From: Rhynchopus sp. YZ270_cl-10 | Lineage: Eukaryota > Euglenozoa > Diplonemea > Diplonemida > Diplonemidae | Direction: 5' to 3' | DNA: 64,000 bases | NCBI GenBank assembly: GCA_964035575.1 | Contig: OZ037903.1 | Coordinates: 707,001-771,000 of the forward strand | In this document: in pieces, positions 55,992 through 64,000 of the stretch | Position numbering within the stretch: the stretch's first letter is position 1 | How the letters are laid out: each line of letters begins with the position of its first letter | The notes under the pieces: generated by a model | Databases searched by the model: none | The model's input: only the letters and a program-made list of their open reading frames with translations | What the model was told of the DNA's origin: nothing | Translations under genes and position numbers: made by a program

Positions 55992-57600
55992 ATGTCCTCA
56001 GCAAAGTATTCACGCGTGGACAAGGTAGGAGAAGGAACGTACGGTGTAGTGTACAAAGCGCAGGATAGACAGGTATTGATTTCGTTTTCTTTTTTCGATT
56101 TTATTTTTCCCATTTGAGATCCAGAAAACTGCTTTTTCTTCTAAAGATGTGTGCAATAATGGTTCTCTTCTATCTAACACTCAACCCACCCCCTTCAGAC
56201 CGGTGAATACGTCGCACTGAAGAGAATGCGGCTGGAACAGGAAGACGAAGGCATCCCCTGCTCCGCCCTGCGTGAGATCCTTTTGCTAAAAGAGCTGAAA
56301 CACCCTAACATTGTTAAGCTCTTTGACGTTGCGCACAGTGAGAAAAAGCTCACCCTTGTCTTTGAGTTCTTGGACAAGGACCTACGGGTATACTTGGACC
56401 ACAACAAGGTACGCCACACACACGCATTCAACAACCTCCATCTATTCCCCACCCCATCTTCGCACTCAAACACTTCTTGTATTCTTCTACCACACAGGGC
56501 GACATCCCCGCAGCAGAGGTGCATTCGTTCCTCAAACAACTCCTCCTCAGTATCGAATACTGCCACAGCCGATCAGTGCTGCATCGGGACCTGAAGCCGC
56601 AGAATCTGTTGATCGGAACAGACAAAACACTCAAACTAGCTGACTTCGGGCTGGGGCGGGCGTTTGGCATTCCCGTGAAGAAGTACACCCACGAGGTGGT
56701 GACATTGTGGTACCGAGCGCCCGACGTGCTGCTGGGTAGCATCAACTACGGCACCGGTGTTGACATGTGGTCGGTGGGGTGCATCTTCGCGGAGCTCGCA
56801 AGCGGCAAGGCGCTCCTCTCAGGAAAGACCGAGCACGACCAGCTCCTCGCTGTCGTGCGCTTCCTCGGCTCCCCCACAAAGGAGTCGTGGCCAGGCATGC
56901 AGTGCTTCCCCAAGTCGCAAGCCATGTTCAGACACGAAGACTTCCAGAAGCAATACAAACGGGAGGTATGCTATCATGTAGTTCGGGAAAAATATCAGAG
57001 AAGCATTATATCAGGGGAGCAATAGAGAATATCAGCGATATCTTCTGTTCCTGACTTTGTCACTAAACAGTATCCTTAGAGTAGAGTCACGAAGTTGCAC
57101 AAAATGGAGGAATTATGGTAAAAATAACAAAATAAAGCAAAAAAAAATCAAACAAAATCCACAAAAACAGGCAAGTCGGGTGCTTCAAAAAGAATGCTAT
57201 GCGTCGAAATTGGGGCGGAATGGGTGCGAGCTTTTGATGCAGTTTTTGGTATGGAATTTTTTTTTTTTTGAAATGCATCTCAGGATGTCTGTTCCGACCC
57301 CTTTTTTTGACGGTCCATATTTGTGTCTTGACATCCCAACCATCCAGATTAGGCTGGTAATGACTGCTTACATTTCTCAACCCCGAATGGGGTTCGAAAA
57401 ACCCCAACCATCTGAATGTACGCAAACAACTCTGTATTATCGTGGATGCTTTGCGCACACCGCAGAAAACTTCCCCTCTTAAAAGTATCATGTAACTAAC
57501 CTTATTCCAATCTCTCTCTTCACAGCACTACGACCCAGCAAACAGAATCAGTGCCTCCCAAGCTCTGGAAGACATCTACATCAAACAAGGCTGGGTGTGA
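55992..57600 (+). CDS. Cyclin-dependent kinase, CDK5-like
   Basis: Five exons (55992-56072, 56199-56408, 56498-56965, 57171-57248, 57526-57600), all phase 0, give 303 residues, the normal CDK size. Seen: Gly loop GEGTYG (13-18), Lys35, and a PSTAIRE-equivalent helix reading IPCSALREI, close to the PSSALRE form of CDK5. Then the FEFLDKDL hinge, HRDLKPQN with Asp128, DFG at 146-148, and a T-loop [20 protein letters not shown] with Thr161 as the activating site. FGIPV before the T-loop Thr is also like CDK5. Exon 4 is only 78 bases and was placed because it supplies the expected GCELLMQFL that continues as [14 protein letters not shown] in exon 5. Its cyclin and cellular role cannot be read from sequence. 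Confidence 0.92.
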
Positions 57601-57693
57601 GGGGAAAAAATCATGCATCCCTCTTGTCTGCTTCCTTTTCCTTTTTTTTCTTTTTCCTCCAGTAATTCTTTAGAGCATTCCTTTTTCCGGGTA
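57601..57693. other. CDK gene 3' flank
   Basis: T-rich downstream sequence ending at the TA that flanks the next element. Confidence 0.5.
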
Positions 57694-58403
57694 CTGTAAA
57701 ATCGTTTAATTTGTCACAATTTAATTAACTGATTTGAAATATCAGTCATAAATAAACTTTGTCACACCCTAATAATATGTGTCACATTAAATGATGATTT
57801 AATTTATGTTTATGGTTATTTTTGTGTCTACTTTTTAAAGTACGCGATGCTTTTCGCTCCCTGAGTACAAAAAAAGTTTAAAAAAATGTTTCCACCTCAC
57901 CTTCCCACTTTTGAAATGAGGGCAGTCTCTCAACTGTAACCTCCAAAACCCCTTCTTAGCATGTAGCCGTGCACCGTGACGCGGACTACCCCTTTGAAGG
58001 TTCTTTTCTTCCTTAAAGTTGCTCTTAAGGGTTCAGGACGAACTACGTCTATACCTTCCGTAGTAAAGGCTTCGGCCAACTTTGAATACAAACCCGAATT
58101 CTCCCACCTGGTGGGATTACTCGGCGATTGTCGACACAACAAAAAGTACTTTTCTGTTCTGTGTTCGTCTCGATGTCAGCCAGTAGAGAAAGCGTTGTCT
58201 CCTGTGCTCCGCACAGCCCCCTTTCAACCGTCTACAGCGTCTTCTCACACCTGACCACCCTTCCCACCACAGCCTCCCCATATGTGGTCCCAAAACATAA
58301 TTAAATCATCATAAAAATGTGTCACTTATATAATATGTCATTTTGTCACCATTTTTGACATTCTGTCACATTATCGTAAGTGACAAATTAAACGATTTTA
58401 CAG
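57694..58403. mobile_element. 710-bp non-autonomous DNA transposon, Tc1/mariner-like
   Basis: Perfect 24-base terminal inverted repeats, starting CTGTAAAATCGTTTAATT at 57694 and ending with its complement at 58403. TA is present at both flanks (57692-57693 and 58404-58405), as in TA-target elements of the Tc1/mariner/pogo group. Subterminal sequences are also inverted (ATGATGATTTAATT near 57791 against AATTAAATCATCAT near 58300), and GTCAC motifs recur in both ends. The middle has no transposase-like frame, so it must have moved with enzymes supplied elsewhere. Confidence 0.8.
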
Positions 58404-58687
58404 TATGGGGGGGAGGGAGTTTTTGTAGGTTCCTTTATAAATTCGTATTATCCCATCCCCCCCCGGGTGATCCCCTTTGGGTTCCCGAAGCTGTACCCCT
58501 GTTTTGATGGAAGATAAAGGTGCACATTCAGGACCACCTTCTGTTGATCTTACAACGTTCATTAGTAGGTGATTTTGACAATTTGGCATCTAATTTAGGG
58601 GGGTTTTAATTGCAAATCCCGCAACTCAATTCATTTTAATGAGTGGATTTGCAAAAATAAAATGCAACTTTTTGTGCACTTGAATTT
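58404..58687. other. Spacer between two mobile elements
   Basis: 284 bases with a G run at the left. No gene is seen. Confidence 0.5.
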
Positions 58688-59592
58688 CATACTTGGACCG
58701 CCCGAAATATATTTCGGGCATTTCGGGCGATTTCGGGCGAATTAGGGGCGGATTTCGGGCGATTTTGTGCGCCCGAAGTCGCCCGAAAACGCCCGAAATC
58801 GCCCGAAATGCAGATTTCGGGCGAATTCGGGCGCTTTTTCCGTAGTGAAAACCGACTAGGTAGAGTTCTACTCATTTTCGCAAAAAACTCTTTATATTTG
58901 GAAATATTTGATGCCAAATCTGTCAAAATAAGCAAGAATCGAAAACTTTTGTACACCTGAGTGCACTTTGGAGGCCCGTGAGAATCACCACCAAGTCACG
59001 GGTTTTCGACTATCATTTGCTTATTCCTACCCAAAACACACTATAAACCGGGTTTTCACTATTTTTTCGTATTTCAGGGTGAATTTTTGTGAATTTTCGG
59101 GTCACAGGGTGGTTCTGACCCATTCTCGGGGTGTTTCGGGCCTGTAGTTGCTCAGGAGATGCCCAAAAACGTGAAAAATCGCCTTTTTGCGTTTTTAGTA
59201 GTATTTTAGTGTAAATTGTTAGGGAAATCGGTTTTATACGTGGCTGCTAACAGAGCTGCACTCATATAAGTTGGGTTCTACTAGGAATTTTTGCTCAATT
59301 TTTTTTTCTTTGAACAAATTTTGTGCCAATCTTTCAAATAAAGCGTTAGATTTTTACACTGATAGCATGCTTCCCAGCACACATAAGATACTGGTTGTGC
59401 GCCCGAATTCGCCCGAATTCGCCCGAAATGTGCCCGAATTCGCCCGAAATGCGCCCGAATTCGCCCGAATTACGTATAAATTCCCTTTAAAACGCCCGAA
59501 ATATATTTCGGGCACATTTCGGGCGCTCGGGATCCGCGCCCGAAAAATCCGCCCGAATTCGCCCGAAATATATTTCGGGCGGTCCAAGTATG
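58688..59592. mobile_element. 905-bp fold-back DNA element with TTCGGGCGA arrays
   Basis: The ends CATACTTGGACCGCCCGAAA and its complement are perfect inverted repeats (58688- and -59592). They continue into GCCCGAAATATATTTCGGGC at each end, itself a palindrome. Behind both ends lie irregular arrays of TTCGGGCGA-type units in opposite orientation (58705-58835 and 59398-59580). Inside, a diverged direct repeat of about 70 bases begins GTTCTACT (58865-58933 and 59275-59344). Flanking TTGAATTT and TTGAATGC agree at 6 of 8 positions and could be an old 8-bp target duplication, as for hAT elements. No transposase frame is present; the long open frames in it are read-through of the arrays. Confidence 0.8.
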
Positions 59593-59756
59593 TTGAATGC
59601 AACAAACACAAAAAAAAAAGGGCTACTCCCCCAGAGTTGAAAACGATCTGGTCTTATATCTAAGCACACCAGGCTTCGGGGCGACGCTGTATACATGATC
59701 CCTACCTCAATAGGTGATTTTGTCGACAACATAATGCCCACATCTGCATTTTTTAA

Positions 59757-59799
59757 GGTACACTGTCACGAGAGGGCTTTGTATTCCAAGCCAACTTTT
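59757..59799 (+). repeat. Beta short repeat
   Basis: GGTACACTGTCACGAGA, GGGCTTTGTATTCCAA and GCCAACTTTTTTT. An alpha copy follows 43 bases later, the same beta-then-alpha order seen in two introns. Confidence 0.75.
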
Positions 59800-59842
59800 T
59801 TTTTCTGGTTACTGCCCTAAACCTTGGTGTTATTAAGTAAAA

Positions 59843-59886
59843 GGTGACTAAGCACCGAGATGCTTAGGTTCATCTTATAAACGTTT
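59843..59886 (+). repeat. Alpha short repeat
   Basis: GGTGACTAAGCACCGAGATG then CTTAGGTTCATCTTATAAAC, close to the family consensus. Confidence 0.8.
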
Positions 59887-60020
59887 CTTTAATTTTTGAA
59901 AGCTGAGAGGCACATTCATGCTTTCAAATCTTCTCTTTAAGCTAAGGTGGCTAAACGGATTGTAGGATTGGGTTTACCTTTCTTAAGATGTGTATGTGAA
60001 AGCATTTTCAACTTTTCTAA

Positions 60021-60055
60021 GGTGGCTAAGCAAGACTTAGGTTCATCTTATAAAT
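60021..60055 (+). repeat. Alpha short repeat, shortened
   Basis: GGTGGCTAAGCAAGACTTAG then GTTCATCTTATAAA. The GAGAGG part is missing. A further fragment (AAGGTGGCTAAACGG) lies at about 59944. Confidence 0.7.
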
Positions 60056-61488
60056 TAACAAAATTTTCCGGAAGAGGGAGCGGGGGGAGGGGAAAAAAAG
60101 GGGTGAGTCGTAACGCCGATATCCTTCGAAAATTTCCTTTTACTAACACACTGTACAAAGAAGTCGGGGGGGAAAGGAAGAGGCGGGTAGGGGGGTAGGG
60201 GGCGATGAGTAACGGGGTCTTGAGCTTAAGGGCCTTACCACGGGGTAAGGAATTGTGTTTTGTATTATCTGGGAGGGGGGTTTTTTTGGGAGGATGAAGT
60301 CCTTAATGAAAACGGGATGGAGATAAATTGGCTCCTTCACTCATGTTTGACGAAAAGAAAAGAAAAGAAAACTAATACAAATGTAACCTAGCCTTTGGGG
60401 GGTGGTGACACTTTTTTAACCCACCTGGTGGGTACTTTGTTGATGAAACGAAAAATGGCGAAGGGTAATTGATTTCCTACTTCTGCTTTCTTTTTGATAA
60501 GGGTGAGCCACCCGAACTGGAAAAAAAAAATTGCGAAAAAAAAAAAGAAATGGTTATGTGTGTGTGTTCATTTTTTTTTCAAAAAAAAAATAATAATTTT
60601 TGGGTTGAGCTGTGGTACAACCAACAACCTTATCTGAAGTACAGCGAAAACACTAAGAAATTACTAACACTCTTCTTGCCCCCTTTCCTCCCACCCCCCC
60701 CCTCCTCTCGTCCTGTTCCCGGAAACAGCCTGTTTTATTTACTATTCCTTACACGAACTAACACACATTTTTCAAGTGATTTCACAAAAAAAAAGCAAAA
60801 ACAAAAAACGATAAAAGTATCGTGGAGTACAGCTTGGTCTACGATTTGCAGCCAAGTTTTCAAAAAAAAATTCAAAAAAAAAAAAACCAACACCACAGTA
60901 ACTACTGTGGGGTGTACACAGTGTCCGGGGGGTGGGGTGGGGGAGTGGGGAGCAGCAAAATAACAAGTGGAGCACATACTCGGGATGTCTGTACTTATTG
61001 ACATTGTCGAGATTTTCCACACACACACCCTTTTTTTTTCAATACAAAAATGCCTTCGGGCAACATTTAAGTACAGGGCCCATCTCTGTGGGTCATTGTC
61101 GACACAAAAAGAAACACAACAAAGTTTTCAAAAGAAAACCAAAGCACGCTGCCTTTATTCCGTTTACTTTTTTTTTTTCGTCTTTTTTATTTTTCCATAT
61201 TTTTATAACACCACACACACCCATACCACCCTTCCCCACACCATCCCTTCCCCCATCCCCCCTTTTTTTTTTGCGAGAAAAAGTGAAGATTGCACATAAA
61301 AAAATCGCAAACTACACTACTTCCAATATTTTCAAAAAAAAAGCACTTGTATTCTCCTTCCCTCCCTCTCTCTCTCTCTCTCCTATTAACCTACACCTTG
61401 ACCATCATCTCATCATATCACCTCATATCACTAAGACACACAATTTTAACTTAATTTGCTCTTTTCTTCAGAGTAAACAAAACAAAAA

Positions 61489-62361
61489 ATGGATTCAATC
61501 ACTGTGACAAAATGGAGTGGTTTGGCGTTAGGGACGGTGCTCCCGTTTGGTTTTGTAGCGGTGATGTATTTACCACATGAGGCGAGACAGAACGGGTACC
61601 AACGGGATCTCAAGGAGAACATCCGCAAACGCATTCTAGGTGCAGCAGCAATATGCAGTGTAGGCACCGCTTTGCTGCCTTTGGTGAAGCCTGCCGAAGG
61701 CGAGGCCATCCCCCTCCTCGCACGCTGCGGGCTTGCAGAACCCATTCTCGGTCTTGCTGCCGGTATAGGCCTCACCGCCTCTCTCTTCGCAGGCGTCCTC
61801 CGAGAGAAAATTATGTACAACGACTGCAGCCCAGCAAACCCTCCAGAGGGGCTTATCGTAGCATCGGTGTGCCCGCAAAGCGATGTAGGGCATCAGTACT
61901 ACAGAAATTATGTCTTTGCGCCGTTGACCGAGGAGTTTGTGTTTCGGGTGGTGCTGGTGTATGTTATGCAGGCAGCAGGGTGGAGACCGTTGATAACAAA
62001 TGTGTTAGGTGTTGTTGCGTTTTCTCTTGCGCATGTACATCATTTGTATTTGTTTAGAACGTCGTTGGGGTATACAAATGGATATGCAGCGTTTGTGGTG
62101 TCCGCGAACTTCCTGGTCCACTCTGTGTTCGGGACGTACTCTTTGGTGCTCTATCGCAACACAGGGTCGCTGCTCTGCACCGCTGTCGCGCACTCCATGT
62201 GCAACGCGCTCGGCGCACCCTCCCTCGACTTCGTCCGCAGCTCCCACCTCACAACCTGGCAGAAGGTGCAAATAGGCATTGGGCACATAGGGGGTATAGC
62301 AGCGTTCTGCTATGGTGTGTCGCGGGTGGCGGAGTTGTTCCCGAAGAATTATATCCAGTGA
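61489..62361 (+). CDS. CAAX prenyl protease 2 (Rce1-type, CPBP family)
   Basis: A single-exon, multi-span protein of 290 residues, the usual size of Rce1. It removes the last three residues from prenylated CAAX proteins in the endoplasmic reticulum membrane. The catalytic set is complete: E148-E149 with R153 in the APLTEEFVFR motif, H182 in FSLAHVHH, and H235 with N239 in VAHSMCNALG. Spacing between these motifs matches Rce1. Hydrophobic spans flank each motif. The ATG lies 18 bases after CAG at 61469-61471, following a pyrimidine tract. No introns. Confidence 0.9.
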   Translation: MDSITVTKWSGLALGTVLPFGFVAVMYLPHEARQNGYQRDLKENIRKRILGAAAICSVGTALLPLVKPAEGEAIPLLARCGLAEPILGLAAGIGLTASLFAGVLREKIMYNDCSPANPPEGLIVASVCPQSDVGHQYYRNYVFAPLTEEFVFRVVLVYVMQAAGWRPLITNVLGVVAFSLAHVHHLYLFRTSLGYTNGYAAFVVSANFLVHSVFGTYSLVLYRNTGSLLCTAVAHSMCNALGAPSLDFVRSSHLTTWQKVQIGIGHIGGIAAFCYGVSRVAELFPKNYIQ

Positions 62362-62741
62362 GGATGTGGGGGGAGGGGGATGGGGCTGTAGAGAGGGTAA
62401 GTAGATTTCTGAGATTAACAAATAGTAATGTATCGGGTATTGTTTTTGTTTGTGTTGTGCCCGATTTTTTTTCTTGACAAAAAACGAAGAAGATATGTAC
62501 CAGGTCAGTGACAAAATACCTGACAAAAGGTGGTGGGTTTTGCCATCTAATGAGGAGGCTGTTCTCATACCCTGAAACGAAATAACTCCGTTTCTCTTCC
62601 TTCATATCCTCAAGCTGGTCCCTTTTCGCTGACTAAGCATGAGTGGCTTGGGTTCATCTTACAAACTTTCCCTTCATTTTCCTCTTATCTTTGATTCCTT
62701 TCTCATCTCCCAGACAGGCAGGGGGTGGTGTGTGGTGACAA
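62362..62741. other. Intergenic spacer with an alpha repeat
   Basis: No gene. An alpha repeat at 62628 is followed by a pyrimidine-rich tract and CAG at 62711-62713, 29 bases before the next ATG. Confidence 0.55.
62628..62668 (+). repeat. Alpha short repeat before a gene
   Basis: GCTGACTAAGCATGAGTGGC then TTGGGTTCATCTTACAAAC, running into the pyrimidine tract of the presumed leader acceptor. Confidence 0.75.
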
Positions 62742-64000
62742 ATGAACCTCTTTCCAAAGAAGTACAAGGACAAAGCCCTGCAGCCGCAGAACCGTCTCGA
62801 GGTGCTGGATGAGGGCATCACCCCGTACACCCCGCAGAAGAGTCGTCAGCACAAACCTGCGCACAACACATTGCGCAAGTCCCCGACGAATCTAAATGGA
62901 TCATCAACAACACCGGAACCGGGCGGGACAGGGACGACACCGACACGACAAGTTTTCTTGACAACGGTCACGAAGGACCATCCGATGAAGCGGACGCGAA
63001 GGGATGTCACGCAGTCGCGTAAAAACCAGCAGGTATGTTGTGTTGTGTTGTGTTGTGTCTTCCCCTCTGGGAGAGTGCTCTTTTTGTATCGTAACTTTTT
63101 GACAGAAAAATTTGAACCATCGACCGACGGAGCTGGACCCCGTGGATGAGTGTCTGCACAACACAACGTCGTTCAACCAACTGCTGAAGACGTCTCTCAA
63201 GGCGACGCTCGAGGCCCGCAAATCGCTCTCGATCCGTGTTGTGACGAAGATGCGGCAGTGCAACACACCGCTCGACCTTGAGACGTACAACCTCCTCCTG
63301 CATCTCCTCCAGGACACGACTGACTCGTTCCTGATCTACTCGCAGCTGCAGCAGGATGAGGGCTTGCAACCCGACATCCAGACCTTTCGGTATGTCTTTG
63401 TCCTCAAAGAGAGGACAAAAACTTGAAGTGTTCTCTGTACCATTTTTCACCCCACAGACTTCTCCTCCGTGCATGCGAACGTTGCGGCACATTCCCCAAA
63501 GCCTTTGAGCTTGTGAACGAAATGAAGGAAGAGTACGGCATCCTTCCGGACACCACTATGTACAATACGCTGCTCTCGTTTTGCGTACTGAAGCGCGACG
63601 AGGCGCTTGCTTCGGAGCTTTTTGAGGAGATGAAGGAACGCAGTGTCAAGCCGAATGTGCATACGTACAACTGTCTCATGAACGTCTTTGCTGAGTCGCC
63701 TGCAGAGCTGCTTGCACAGATGTTCGAGGACATGCTGCGGCAGGCCATAGCACCGAACCTGCGCACCTACAACGCACTCATGCGCAGCTGCCAACGTACA
63801 GGAGACTACGACCGAGCCTTCAAACTCTTTGAGGAACTCAAGGCAGAGGGCCTCTGTCCAGACGTCGTCACGTACAATGTGCTCATAGATATGTGCAAAG
63901 AACGGCTAGACTATGTGCAGGGCAAGCGTCAGGTATGTGGCCATAACACCAAAACCCATAACACCTTTCCAGGTCTCCGTGAACCGCCGGAACAGAGAAC
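62742..64000 (+). CDS. Pentatricopeptide repeat (PPR) protein, 3' partial
   Basis: Exons 62742-63032, 63106-63389, 63458-63932 and the start of a fourth at 63973 (running off the window). The intron between exons 3 and 4 would be only 40 bases (GTATGTGG to TTTCCAG). About 359 residues are visible. The first 100 are basic, Pro/Thr-rich and unstructured. From about residue 135, PPR units follow: DLETYNLLLHLLQDTTDSF, LLLRACERCGTFPKAFELV, TTMYNTLLSFCVLKRDEALA, NVHTYNCLMNVFAESPAELL, NLRTYNALMRSCQRTGDYDR and DVVTYNVLIDMCKER. An organellar RNA-binding role is expected from the family. The N-terminus is not an obvious presequence. Confidence 0.88.

Larger units (their letters stand above)
59593..61488. 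other. Intergenic region with alpha and beta repeats
   Basis: No gene is supported. Repeats lie at 59757, 59843 and 60021. A G-rich run lies near 60165-60200, and A/T and C-rich tracts fill 60500-61400. CT repeats near 61370 and CAG at 61469-61471 lie just before the next ATG. Confidence 0.5.

Noticed and set aside
57395-57415. GGGGTTCGAAAAACCCC resembling a tRNA T-arm
   Set aside because: It lies inside a CDK intron and no D-arm, anticodon arm or acceptor stem can be built around it.
59271-59663. 130-codon open frame with repeated PEFARN-like units
   Set aside because: It is the translation of the TTCGGGCGA array of the fold-back element, not a gene.

Overview
This is a nuclear window from a eukaryotic protist. 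About 21 protein-coding genes are supported, and all of them lie on the + strand. Many are split by short spliceosomal introns with a GTATG-type donor and CAG acceptor. Coding DNA is GC-rich, while the spaces between genes are full of A and T homopolymers. Most start codons are preceded within about 15-70 bases by a pyrimidine run and AG. One-strand gene order plus an acceptor-like AG before each start suggests polycistronic transcription with spliced-leader trans-splicing. Together with a peroxisomal/glycosomal-type signal on one enzyme this points to a euglenozoan, perhaps an intron-bearing diplonemid. That placement is inference; no spliced leader or rRNA gene is visible.

Layout. 1-13 kb: a partial four-span membrane protein, a two-span membrane protein, a fusion of a CobW-like domain with an NTMT-like methyltransferase, a C2HC zinc-finger protein and a Serinc-family protein. 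13-28 kb: two isocitrate lyase copies 10.2 kb apart, each behind a modular repeat block, the second broken by a 200-N gap. Between them lie a C2-like protein, a P-loop kinase with its own repeat block, and a family-16 methyltransferase. After them comes a Rossmann-like protein. 28-44 kb: a tandem NTF2-like protein, a mitochondrial-type PPR protein, a RING/B-box coiled-coil protein, an unrecognised ORF, a ubiquitin-like/ankyrin protein, the fourth repeat block, and two small multi-exon proteins. 44-54 kb: an LRR-TPR-CHAT protein, an ALDH8A1-like aldehyde dehydrogenase whose last mini-exon encodes a C-terminal SKL, and dihydrolipoamide dehydrogenase. 55-64 kb: a CDK5-like kinase in five exons, two non-autonomous DNA elements back to back, an Rce1-type CAAX protease, and a second PPR protein running off the window.

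Metabolically the window carries the glyoxylate-shunt enzyme isocitrate lyase (twice), the E3 subunit of 2-oxoacid dehydrogenases and a kynurenine-pathway-type aldehyde dehydrogenase. Nothing suggests operon-like functional grouping.

The least explained structure is repetitive. Three short repeat families, called alpha, beta and gamma here, occur only in the sense orientation as far as I could see. They sit repeatedly just upstream of intron acceptors or gene starts. Longer mosaic blocks precede four genes. Several small elements with terminal inverted repeats are also present.
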